A DNA stretch of 64,000 nt from Fischerella sp. PCC 9605 (GTDB taxonomy: Bacteria; Cyanobacteriota; Cyanobacteriia; Cyanobacteriales; Nostocaceae): the NCBI RefSeq assembly GCF_000517105.1, contig NZ_KI912151.1, forward strand, positions 938,125-1,002,124. Reading direction: 5' to 3'. The stretch's first letter is position 1, and every line of letters begins with the position of its first letter. The notes beneath the pieces are model-generated. The model saw nothing but the letters and a program-made list of their open reading frames with translations. It was not told where the DNA came from and made no database searches. The position numbers and the translations under genes are program-made. Positions 53,736-61,641 of the stretch are shown here, one piece after another.

Positions 53736-55025
53736 ATGAGAAAACCTAAACTGTCTCAGTTACTTAGGTTCGCTGCGGTAATGCTGATGAGTTGCTCAGT
53801 TTTGCTCCTGATTTGGTTGACAACTCCCCTACCTAAGATACTGGCTAAACCCGAGACTAAAATATTTGAACAAGTTTGGCAAACTGTAAATGAGAATTTT
53901 TACGACCCCAAGTTCAACGGGGTGGATTGGAAAGTAATGCGCGAAAAGTATCAATCCCAAGCAACGCAAAGCAAATCAACTGAAGAATTTGCGATCGCCA
54001 TTAACCAAATGCTGGCTGAATTGAAAACTTCTCACACCCGCTTTTACACCCAAGATGACCCAGCTTACTACCAGATTTTGGGCATTTTTGTACCCAGGAG
54101 CAGGGAGTTACAAAAGGAAATCACAAAGTTTTTTCCCAAAGGCAAAATAGAATACACTGGCATCGGTGCATTCACTAAAACCATCAACGGCAAGACCTTT
54201 GTCAGTTCGATTCTTGACAAAAGTCCGGCTGCGGAAACTGGTCTACAAATGGGCGACCAAATACTCAGTGTAGATGGTCGCCCGTATCAGCCTGTACAAT
54301 CTTTTGCAGGCAAAGCACGTGAGAAAGTCAAACTACTGATTCAGCGTTCATCTGAACCTAATAGTCAAAAAGAAATTGCGATCGCCCCCAAAAACTTCGA
54401 CGCCAAAACCATGTTTATAGAGGCTCAAAAAGCCAGCGTCCAGAACATACAACGGGAAGGTAAAAAAATTGGCTACATTCATATCTGGTCACACGCAGCC
54501 AACGAAGACGAACAGCAGCTTCAGGAAGAAATGATTTATGGACGCCTCAAAGATGCAGATGGATTAGTTTTGGACTTCCGAGATGGTTGGGGAGGGGGAG
54601 ATGTTGATTCTCTCAATCTCTTCACTGCTGAAGCAGGGCCAAGTGTTACCAGTGTTTCTCGCAATGGTAAAAAATATACGTATATGGCTCAATGGAAAAA
54701 GCCAGTGGCGATGCTGATCAATGAGGGCAGCAGAAGCAGCAAAGAAATTTATGCTTATGGTTTCCAGCAACACAAAATCGGCCCCGTAATTGGTTCCAAG
54801 ACAGCGGGGGCTGTGGTTGCCGGTCGTCCTTTTTTTATGCAAGATGGTAGCTTGCTCTATGTGGCAGTTGCAGATGTATTTGTGAATGGAAACCAAAGAT
54901 TGGAAGGTAAAGGCGTTACACCAGATATCAGCATTTCCTTGCCATTAGAATATGCTCAAGGTGCAGATCCGCAAAAAGAAAGAGCAATAGAAATTGTGCT
55001 AGCAGCAGTCAAGCAAAGCAGCTAA
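53736..55025 (+). CDS. S41 family (CtpA-like) periplasmic protease
   Basis: The 429-residue protein has an N-terminal signal anchor (LLRFAAVMLMSCSVLLLIWL), a helical domain, a PDZ domain (about 155-215; GIGAFTKTINGKTFVSSILDKSPAAETGLQMGDQILSVDG in essence) and the catalytic core. LVLDFRDGWGGGDV and the serine region NEGSRSSKEIYAYGF, with a Lys after the Ser region (KEI), resemble the S41 Ser-Lys dyad. I start at the ATG at 53736 with AAGGAG upstream; a GTG-type start at 53697 would add 13 residues. It lies 93 bases after the DapF-like gene. Confidence 0.85.
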   Translation: MRKPKLSQLLRFAAVMLMSCSVLLLIWLTTPLPKILAKPETKIFEQVWQTVNENFYDPKFNGVDWKVMREKYQSQATQSKSTEEFAIAINQMLAELKTSHTRFYTQDDPAYYQILGIFVPRSRELQKEITKFFPKGKIEYTGIGAFTKTINGKTFVSSILDKSPAAETGLQMGDQILSVDGRPYQPVQSFAGKAREKVKLLIQRSSEPNSQKEIAIAPKNFDAKTMFIEAQKASVQNIQREGKKIGYIHIWSHAANEDEQQLQEEMIYGRLKDADGLVLDFRDGWGGGDVDSLNLFTAEAGPSVTSVSRNGKKYTYMAQWKKPVAMLINEGSRSSKEIYAYGFQQHKIGPVIGSKTAGAVVAGRPFFMQDGSLLYVAVADVFVNGNQRLEGKGVTPDISISLPLEYAQGADPQKERAIEIVLAAVKQSS

Positions 55026-55036
55026 GTAAACTCACA

Positions 55037-55474
55037 ATGAAAAAAATCTTATTCTTGTGTACGGGCAACTATTATCGCAGTCGTTTCGCCGAACACCTGT
55101 TTAACTGGATAGCTGCGAAGCAGGGGTTAGAATGGCAGGTTGTTTCCCGCGGTCTGGCCCTGGAGAGGGGTATAGATAATATAGGGGCAATTTCTCAGTA
55201 TGCAATAGAAGCTTTGAAACAGCGGGGAGTGACATTACTAGAGAACGAACGTTTTCCCCAACAGGTTCTAGAGGAAGATTTCCACGCAGTAGATATGGTA
55301 ATTGCATTAGATGAGTTAGAACATCGACCTTTGGTTCTAGAACGTTTTCCTAAATGGCTAGATAGGGTGGAATACTGGCTAATTCACGACATTGATAAAA
55401 CCTCTGCATCAGAAGCACTAGGAAAATTAGAGAAACATCTGCTGCAACTGATTGAAAAATTGACACAAAGTTAA
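55037..55474 (+). CDS. Low-molecular-weight protein tyrosine phosphatase-like protein
   Basis: The 145-residue protein has the phosphate loop CTGNYYRS (Cys8, Arg14; Cx5R) right after the first strand MKKILFL, then helix RFAEHLFNWIAAK. The DP dipeptide of typical LMW-PTPs is replaced by IHDIDKTSA, so the general acid is uncertain, although Asp residues remain. It could be a tyrosine phosphatase or arsenate reductase-like. It begins 11 bases after the S41 protease stop, and the two are almost certainly co-transcribed. Confidence 0.82.
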   Translation: MKKILFLCTGNYYRSRFAEHLFNWIAAKQGLEWQVVSRGLALERGIDNIGAISQYAIEALKQRGVTLLENERFPQQVLEEDFHAVDMVIALDELEHRPLVLERFPKWLDRVEYWLIHDIDKTSASEALGKLEKHLLQLIEKLTQS

Positions 55475-55500
55475 GCAGTAGTCACAGAAACAGAATTTTG

Positions 55501-55567
55501 CTTGGTGTCTTAGTGCCTTAGTGGTTCAAAAATGTTTTTTAACCACCAAGACACCAAGACACAAAGA
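55501..55567. repeat. GTGTCTTAGTGCCTTAGTGGTT hairpin repeat
   Basis: CTTGGTGTCTTAGTGCC.. pairs with AACCACCAAGACACCAAG around a TTTT-containing loop. It separates the convergent LMW phosphatase and cysteine desulfurase genes and probably terminates both. Confidence 0.75.
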
Positions 55568-55572
55568 GAAAC

Positions 55573-56736
55573 TCAAACCAATGTCTTTTGCTTTCTTAAA
55601 CTTTGAATCGTAGCCATTGTATGCTGTGCTACTCGTTCAATCTCTTCAGCAGTATTAAACCTGCCAATGCCAAACCGCACTGATGCATAAGCCAACTGTT
55701 CTGAATGTCCCAGTGCTGTCAGAACATGGGAAGGTGCGGTAGTTGCTGAGGAACAAGCCGAACCAGAAGAGACTGCCATCACTGGTTGCAATCCTAACAG
55801 CAATGCGGCTCCATCCACTCCCTCAATGCTGATATTCAAATTTCCGGCTAGTCGCTGGGTGGGATGTCCGTTGAGATGAATTCCCTCTAATTGGGAAAGT
55901 ACCTCCCACAATCTTTGCCGGAGTTGGGTGAGACGTTGGTTTTCTGTGGCTTGTGCTTGTAAAGCTATCTCCACTGCTTTCCCAAATCCGACGATTTGCG
56001 GTGTATACAAAGTGCCAGAACGCATCCCCCGTTCGTGGCCGCCGCCATGCTGCTGAGGCGCTAGTTGTACTCTTGGGTTGCGGCGACGAACGTATAACGC
56101 CCCGATACCCTTGGGGCCGTAGACTTTATGTGCTGTGAGCGACATCAGGTCAATTTGCATTGCCTGTACATCTAGAGGAATTTTGGCGATCGCCTGGGCA
56201 GCATCAGTGTGAAAAATTACATCACGCTCTCGGCAGATAGCGCCAATTTCTGCCAATGGCTGCAACACACCAATTTCATTATTCGCAGCCATCACCGAAA
56301 CTAGAATTGTGTCAGGACGAAAGGCTTTTTCCAACTCGGTTAAGTCAATTAGTCCATCTTTTTGAACAGGGAGAATCGTAATTTCAAAACCGAGAGTTTG
56401 CAGATATTTGCAAGGATCGAGTACGGCGCTGTGTTCGGTGGCAACAGTAATAATATGTTGCCCTTTTTGAAAATAGGCTTCGGCTACTCCTTTGATCGCT
56501 AAATTATTGGCTTCTGTTGCACCGCTAGTAAAAACAATTTCTTCTGGCGTGGCGTTGATAGCTTCAGCTAAAATTTCTCGGGACTTCTTCACAGCTGCTT
56601 CTGCTTCCCAACCGTAAACATGATTGATGCTGGCTGGATTGCCAAAGTGTTCGCTGAAGTAGGGTAGCATGGCTGCCAGTACCCGTTCATCTACAGGTGT
56701 GGTGGCGTGATTATCGAGATAGATAGGACGATTCAT
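55573..56736 (-). CDS. Cysteine desulfurase, NifS/IscS family (copy 2)
   Basis: The 387-residue PLP enzyme mobilises sulfur from cysteine. The PLP-binding lysine is in SLTAHKVYGPKG, the phosphate-binding loop is FTSGATEANNLAI, and the persulfide cysteine is Cys328 in AVSSGSACSSATTAPSHVL, the IscS/NifS type. The C-terminal SACSS loop is longer and more IscS-like than that of the first copy. It starts MNRPIYLDNHATTPVDERV. The copies share little sequence outside the active site, so they are probably ancient paralogues with different partners. Confidence 0.93.
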   Translation of the reverse strand: MNRPIYLDNHATTPVDERVLAAMLPYFSEHFGNPASINHVYGWEAEAAVKKSREILAEAINATPEEIVFTSGATEANNLAIKGVAEAYFQKGQHIITVATEHSAVLDPCKYLQTLGFEITILPVQKDGLIDLTELEKAFRPDTILVSVMAANNEIGVLQPLAEIGAICRERDVIFHTDAAQAIAKIPLDVQAMQIDLMSLTAHKVYGPKGIGALYVRRRNPRVQLAPQQHGGGHERGMRSGTLYTPQIVGFGKAVEIALQAQATENQRLTQLRQRLWEVLSQLEGIHLNGHPTQRLAGNLNISIEGVDGAALLLGLQPVMAVSSGSACSSATTAPSHVLTALGHSEQLAYASVRFGIGRFNTAEEIERVAQHTMATIQSLRKQKTLV

Positions 56737-56875
56737 ATAGTTTGAATTTTAAATTTAAGATATTGGATAGTTTTTGTTGGATATTAATGCTTATGCGATG
56801 ACATATCCTATTTTGACAAAATTGTATGCTTAGCTATTAAAGATAAGATCGCAATCAGACTCTGTGGAGGTTACT

Positions 56876-57430
56876 ATGACTCTCACAATTCGGGACTTAG
56901 AAAAACTGCAAGAAAAGTTGCAAGAAGAACAACGCGACTACCAACTGGAATTGCAAGAAGGAAACATTGTTGTAATGGGGCCATCAGATCTTGAATCAAG
57001 TGAAATTGGGGCTGAGTTTATTAGACTGTTGGGTAACTGGGTTAAACCCCGCAGACTTGGAAGAATATTTGACTCCAGTGGTGGATTTATCATGCCCAAC
57101 ACGGATCTACGAGCACCAGATGTTTCTTTTGTATCAGCAGAAAGATTAAAACGTACTGTACGCGATTTTGCCAATTTGGTTCCAGATTTGGTAGTAGAAA
57201 TTAAATCCAAAACAGATCGCATTCGTCCAATTGAAGAAAAAATCAAGCTATTTTTGCAATTAGGAGCACAGGTTGGAATATTGATAAACCCAGATGAGCT
57301 AACTGTGAGTGTGTATCGTCCAAATGGTGAGATGGAAATGCTAGCAAGTGAGGACAAGTTAACTATCCCTGAGTTGTTTCCTGGCTGGGAAATTGCAATT
57401 TCTGAGTTATGGCCCCCTGTGTTTGAGTAG
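56876..57430 (+). CDS. Uma2 family (DUF820) nuclease-fold protein
   Basis: This roughly 184-residue protein belongs to the family greatly expanded in cyanobacteria. Motifs: NTDLRAPDVSFVSAERL, VPDLVVEIKSKTDRI and a helical IEEKIKLFLQLGAQVGILI, giving the PD-(D/E)xK pattern (Asp, then E-x-K). The start ATG at 56876 has GGAGG 5 bases upstream and is preferred to a GTG at 56864. The function is unknown; many members sit alone. The 3' end meets the DUF1400 gene, two bases apart, in convergent orientation. Confidence 0.9.
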   Translation: MTLTIRDLEKLQEKLQEEQRDYQLELQEGNIVVMGPSDLESSEIGAEFIRLLGNWVKPRRLGRIFDSSGGFIMPNTDLRAPDVSFVSAERLKRTVRDFANLVPDLVVEIKSKTDRIRPIEEKIKLFLQLGAQVGILINPDELTVSVYRPNGEMEMLASEDKLTIPELFPGWEIAISELWPPVFE

Positions 57431-57432
57431 TA

Positions 57433-59115
57433 TCAATCATTGTTAAAGTCGATCGCTCGCACTAATGATATCGGCAATGGTGGTTGACTGATGATACTAG
57501 TGTAATTTGCACTCAGGTAGGGGAGATAACCTGGCTGATTGGCGACGTAGGTTTGGAAAAAGGCAACGCCTAAAACATTGACATAGCGTTGTGCTAAAGC
57601 AGGATAAGGGCCAATCACCTGTTCTGGTAATGGCAAAGCATCATTGGGTGATTGGGCAATCATCGAAAAGTGCGTACCGCCATTAACTAATACTAAATAT
57701 TTGTTTGGTGTTGTTAGCCAGGTAAACGGTAGAATCTGTTCTGGTAAAGCCGGAGCAGCTGTATCGGCGCTGCTACTCACAATCATCACTGGGATTTTAA
57801 TTTGACTGAGACTGTCTTTTCCCAAAACAGTACTGATCACTGGGTTGATAGCGATCGCCGCTTTTATTCGCGAGTCAGATAGATTATATTTATTAGACTC
57901 TGCTAATTCTACAGTCAAACACTGTAGCAAGAGCGAAACATTCAGTGTGTCTTCTAGAGGTGGGCAGTTATTTTGTAGTTCCTGAAAATTAATCGGTGCG
58001 CCTGCTAATGCTAAAGCTGTGTACCCTCCAAAGGATTGTCCCACTACGCCTACTTGTTCCAAATTCATACGCCCTTTCCAACCTGGATTAGATTGGGACT
58101 GGCGGCTAAGTTCATCCAATAAATACTTAATATCCAAAGGTCGGTCAATGAACTCTCTCGGGCTTGTGATTTCAGCGGATCTACCTGACAATAATGCTTG
58201 CAACTGTTGGGCATTGCTACCAGGATGTTCGGGAACAGCAACGACAAAGCCATAGGAAGCTAGACGTTCAGCTAGGTAAGCAAAACTTGTTCGATCAGAA
58301 CCGAGTCCGTGGGAGATGACAACTACAGGTTTAGGAATAGAAGCTTGTGGTAGGTAAATATCGGCGGGAAATCTGCGATCGCGCGATCGATCTTCTAGCG
58401 TGATACTTTGCTTTTGCCATTGATAGGTTCCCGGTAGTAGCAAGTTTATTCGGCTAAAGGAGATTAGATCTACAGGATTGGTGATAGCTTCTTGTTGGGC
58501 TTCCTTATTAATAAGGGCGATCGCATCCTGAGTTTGATCTACGAAATTCTGGAAAGAGTTGGCAATTTGTAGGGCGCGGACTAAATTAATCGAAATATCC
58601 CTTGAGGGAAATTTGCGTAGTATATTCAATAAAGTAAAGTCTTCAGGGTCAGCCGCTGCTAAAATTAGCGCCGCACGAATTCCATACAAACCAGTAGAGC
58701 GAGTTTCTCCCTGAACGACTTCTGCTAAATCTTCTAGCAATCTTTCGCCAATTGGGGTGTAGAGAAACTGCGAAACTTGCACAGCATTCAAAGGAATGGG
58801 AGTCAGCAATGCCTCTCTAATTTGCGGGAGTCGCTCCTTAGGAGCATACTTAAAATATGTAGCTAATTCATCATCTATTTTACCTGTTCTTGCGTAAATT
58901 TCCAGAGAAGCTATGGGAATGGAGCGCCTTACAAGACCGTAGGAGAGGGTGAGCCGTTCTGCACCCAAAACAGGACGGGAAACTAAAGCAGATATCAAAA
59001 AGAAGGCAGAAGGCAGAAGGCAGAAGGCAGAAGGGAATCCTATGAATAAACTTAGGAGTTTGTATCTTTTTTGGTTGGATTTTGAATTTTGGATTGGAGA
59101 TTTTGGATTTAGCAT
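57433..59115 (-). CDS. DUF1400/alpha-beta hydrolase (PAF-acetylhydrolase-like), exported
   Basis: The 560-residue protein has an N-terminal DUF1400 domain (AERLTLSYGLVRRSIPIASLEIYARTG in part), with a helical region to about residue 210. It ends in an alpha/beta-hydrolase domain with PVVVISHGLGSDRTSFAYLA, the nucleophile GVVGQSFGGYTALAL and the candidate His in NGGTHFSMIA. The signal peptide contains PSAFCLLPSAFFLISALVSR. Part of it is coded by GAAGGCA repeat units that occur elsewhere as junk repeats, so the leader arose from repeat DNA. The substrate is unknown. Confidence 0.85.
   Translation of the reverse strand: MLNPKSPIQNSKSNQKRYKLLSLFIGFPSAFCLLPSAFFLISALVSRPVLGAERLTLSYGLVRRSIPIASLEIYARTGKIDDELATYFKYAPKERLPQIREALLTPIPLNAVQVSQFLYTPIGERLLEDLAEVVQGETRSTGLYGIRAALILAAADPEDFTLLNILRKFPSRDISINLVRALQIANSFQNFVDQTQDAIALINKEAQQEAITNPVDLISFSRINLLLPGTYQWQKQSITLEDRSRDRRFPADIYLPQASIPKPVVVISHGLGSDRTSFAYLAERLASYGFVVAVPEHPGSNAQQLQALLSGRSAEITSPREFIDRPLDIKYLLDELSRQSQSNPGWKGRMNLEQVGVVGQSFGGYTALALAGAPINFQELQNNCPPLEDTLNVSLLLQCLTVELAESNKYNLSDSRIKAAIAINPVISTVLGKDSLSQIKIPVMIVSSSADTAAPALPEQILPFTWLTTPNKYLVLVNGGTHFSMIAQSPNDALPLPEQVIGPYPALAQRYVNVLGVAFFQTYVANQPGYLPYLSANYTSIISQPPLPISLVRAIDFNND
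59000..59034 (-). repeat. Tandem AAGGCAG repeat coding the hydrolase signal peptide
   Basis: Five near-perfect AAGGCAG heptamers in tandem on the plus strand are read on the minus strand as PSAFCLLPSAF within the leader of the DUF1400 protein. Seven is not a multiple of three, so successive units are read in different frames. Confidence 0.8.
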
Positions 59116-59617
59116 TAAAATACCCCCACCTGTTCTCAGTTAGAGACATGCAAAATCAGCTCGCCAGTGAAAGCAAATTATAGCGATCGCTCAGCGTTTT
59201 TGCTATCTTACGCCTGATGTGAATTAGGACTAGCCCTTTCAAGGTGAGTAAAAATCCTCAAAAAATTTCCCGAATTTTGAGCTTTTCACCTTTGTGTCTT
59301 AGTGTCTTTGTGGTGAAAAAATTGACTTTTGAACCACCAAGGCACTAAGACACCAAGAAAAATACATTACACCTTGAAAGGGCTTTCAAGTGAGAAGTTC
59401 TGAAGTCAAAGGTGTTATGCACAAGCCTAAACCCTCTACATTTAAGCCCTAGTATCGATATCCCTCAAGGAAGGAAGGGGAGACAGAGGGAGAGAGGGGG
59501 AACTCGGGGTTCCCTCTGGGGATAAGGGGGAAAAGGGGGAGTGGGAGACGCGGCGACGCGGAGAACCTATCAACAATACTCTCCGCGTCCCCGTGTCCCC
59601 GCGTCACCGTGTCCTCT
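59116..59617. other. 502-base gap with a MITE-like element and GC-rich repeats
   Basis: It holds the element at 59232-59384 and, from about 59465 to 59617, purine-rich units (GGGGGAACTCGGGG and the like). An inverted GACGCGGAGA/TCTCCGCGTC pair with CCGTGTCCCCGCGTC units is related to the segment inside ppsA. No gene is visible. Confidence 0.6.
59232..59384. mobile_element. 153-base MITE-like element with perfect 15-bp terminal inverted repeats
   Basis: AGCCCTTTCAAGGTG (59232-59246) and CACCTTGAAAGGGCT (59370-59384) are exact reverse complements. The inside contains a GTGTCTTAGTGTC/ GACACCAAG hairpin of the kind repeated elsewhere in the window. There is no coding capacity, and no clear target-site duplication was seen. 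A degenerate relative starts at 26634. Confidence 0.65.
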
Positions 59618-61627
59618 TTATCTCCTTGTCGCATGATTCCACTTTTGTGTACTCTCTACACTGATTGATTCCTGGCATAGAATGCTGTGTAAAGTTTGCA
59701 ATAGTTCCTTAGTCGTGTAAGGCTTAGAAATAAATGCTTTGACTGCATTAACCCCTGACAGTTTATCGTTAGCTGCTAAACCGCTGACAGCAATAATCTT
59801 GACCAGGGAATTGATTTTTTGCAATGTGCGAATGGTGGTTGCACCGTCCATTGACGGCATCATCATATCCATCAACACGGCGCTAATTTCATCTTGATGC
59901 TGGGCATATAGCGCGATCGCCTCAATTCCATCCCTGGCTGTAATCACTCTATAGTTATAAGTTTCTAGTGAGATTTTGGTCGTTTCCAGAATTTTGGCTT
60001 CGTCATCTACAACTAGAACTAATTCTCCGTTTCCTTTAAGCAGTTCGAGGTCTTCTACTAGCGGTGTTACTGTTGCCTCTACTGCTGGCAAGAACACTTT
60101 AAATTCAGTTCCTTTGCCAACCTTGCTGTGTACATTCACAAAACCACCGTGGCTTTTGATGATACCCGTCACGGTTGAAAGACCCAACCCTGTACCTTTG
60201 CCAACCTCTTTAGTGGTGAAAAATGGCTCAAATATTCTATCCAAGATTTCCGCCGGCATCCCCACACCCGTATCTGCAATAGTAATTACAATGTAATGAC
60301 CGACACGCGCATCAAGATTCATGCGGGCGTATTGTTCGTCTATAAACATATTTTCGGCACATATACTGAGAGTCCCGCCGTTGGGCATGGCATCACGAGC
60401 GTTAACTACCAGGTTCATGAGCACCTGATGCAAGTTTGTGGCATCTCCAATTACAGCCCAAAGGTCTGGCTTGATATTTGCGGAAACTTCAATGGATTTG
60501 GGAAATGTCTCTTGGACAATCTGCTTAATTTCTGAGAACAAGTGGTTAACTTGCACAATCGTGCGCTTGCCTTCGACTCCACGGGTAAAATGCAACACTT
60601 GCTTAACTAAAGCAGCCCCGCGTTTAGCGTTGGATTCTATTGTCTTGAACATTTGCTGACTCCGCTCATCGGTGTTGGGGAGTTTTAGTTGCAGTAGTTG
60701 CGCTGCCGTCAGAATTGGAGTCAGTATATTGTTTAGGTCGTGAGCAATGCCGCCAGCAAGTGTGCCCACACTCTCCAGTCGTTGAGCGCGAAGAAACTGA
60801 CTTTCGAGCTGTTTTTTCTCTGTAATGTCGGTGTTAACAGTAAGAATCGATTTAGGTTTTCCATCTTTATCGCGCATCAGAGTCCAGCGACTGGCAACAA
60901 TAATTGCTTTACCTTCTTTAGTGATTTGATGCAATTCACCTTGCCATGAACCAGACTCAGCAAAACTCTTATGAATTTTTTGGAGTTGAGAAAGAGTTTC
61001 TGGTCGATACAGAAGCTGATTGACATTTTTGCTAATTATTTCTGTTGCCTTCCATCCATACAAATGTTCAGCCCCTTGGTTCCAAAAACAGATTTGGTTG
61101 TCTAAGTCTTGAACGAGAATCGCATCTGTAGTGACATCAAGCAAAGCAGCTTGTTCGCGGATTTTCTGTTCTGCTTGTTTGCGTTCCGAAATCTCCGTTT
61201 CTAGACGCAGATTTTGCTCTTGGAGTGTCTTCGCCATGTTCCGAAGCTTGAGATGAAGTTCAATTCGAGCGAGAACCTCTTGATGCTGAAGCGGTTTAGT
61301 AATGTAATCAACTGCACCGAGATTCAAGCCTTTGACTTTATCCACTGTTTCGGCAAGTGCGGTCATGAAAATTATCGGAATATCTTTTGTTCGTTCATTA
61401 GCTTTCAAACGACGGCATGTTTCAAAACCGTCCATTTCCGGCATGAGTACATCTAACAAAATTAGATCGGGTGGAGCATATTCTGCCCTGGCAAGAGCAC
61501 TTTCACCATCTTCAGCAACCAAAACCGTAAATCCAGAGTCACCCAAAAAATCGAAAAGCATTTCCAGATTAGTGGGAGTGTCATCAACAATTAAGATGAC
61601 ACCTTTGTTATTTAAATCAATTTTCAT
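59618..61627 (-). CDS. Hybrid histidine kinase: REC-PAS-HisKA-HATPase-REC
   Basis: The 669-residue protein has, in order: a receiver (VILIVDDTPTNLEMLF; Asp in LILLDVLMPEMDG), a coiled linker, a PAS domain (TTDAILVQDLDNQICFWNQG to VNTDITEKKQLE), HisKA with the His in LAGGIAHDLNNILTP, a HATPase (NLVVNARDAM, DTGVGMPA, GTGLGLSTV) and a C-terminal receiver (Asp in AVLMDMMMPSMDG; VSGLAAND). All phosphotransfer residues are present. It starts 14 bases after the preceding kinase gene on the same strand, so the two form an operon and may share signals. Confidence 0.94.
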   Translation of the reverse strand: MKIDLNNKGVILIVDDTPTNLEMLFDFLGDSGFTVLVAEDGESALARAEYAPPDLILLDVLMPEMDGFETCRRLKANERTKDIPIIFMTALAETVDKVKGLNLGAVDYITKPLQHQEVLARIELHLKLRNMAKTLQEQNLRLETEISERKQAEQKIREQAALLDVTTDAILVQDLDNQICFWNQGAEHLYGWKATEIISKNVNQLLYRPETLSQLQKIHKSFAESGSWQGELHQITKEGKAIIVASRWTLMRDKDGKPKSILTVNTDITEKKQLESQFLRAQRLESVGTLAGGIAHDLNNILTPILTAAQLLQLKLPNTDERSQQMFKTIESNAKRGAALVKQVLHFTRGVEGKRTIVQVNHLFSEIKQIVQETFPKSIEVSANIKPDLWAVIGDATNLHQVLMNLVVNARDAMPNGGTLSICAENMFIDEQYARMNLDARVGHYIVITIADTGVGMPAEILDRIFEPFFTTKEVGKGTGLGLSTVTGIIKSHGGFVNVHSKVGKGTEFKVFLPAVEATVTPLVEDLELLKGNGELVLVVDDEAKILETTKISLETYNYRVITARDGIEAIALYAQHQDEISAVLMDMMMPSMDGATTIRTLQKINSLVKIIAVSGLAANDKLSGVNAVKAFISKPYTTKELLQTLHSILCQESISVESTQKWNHATRR

Positions 61628-61641
61628 AAAACCTCTTATTA

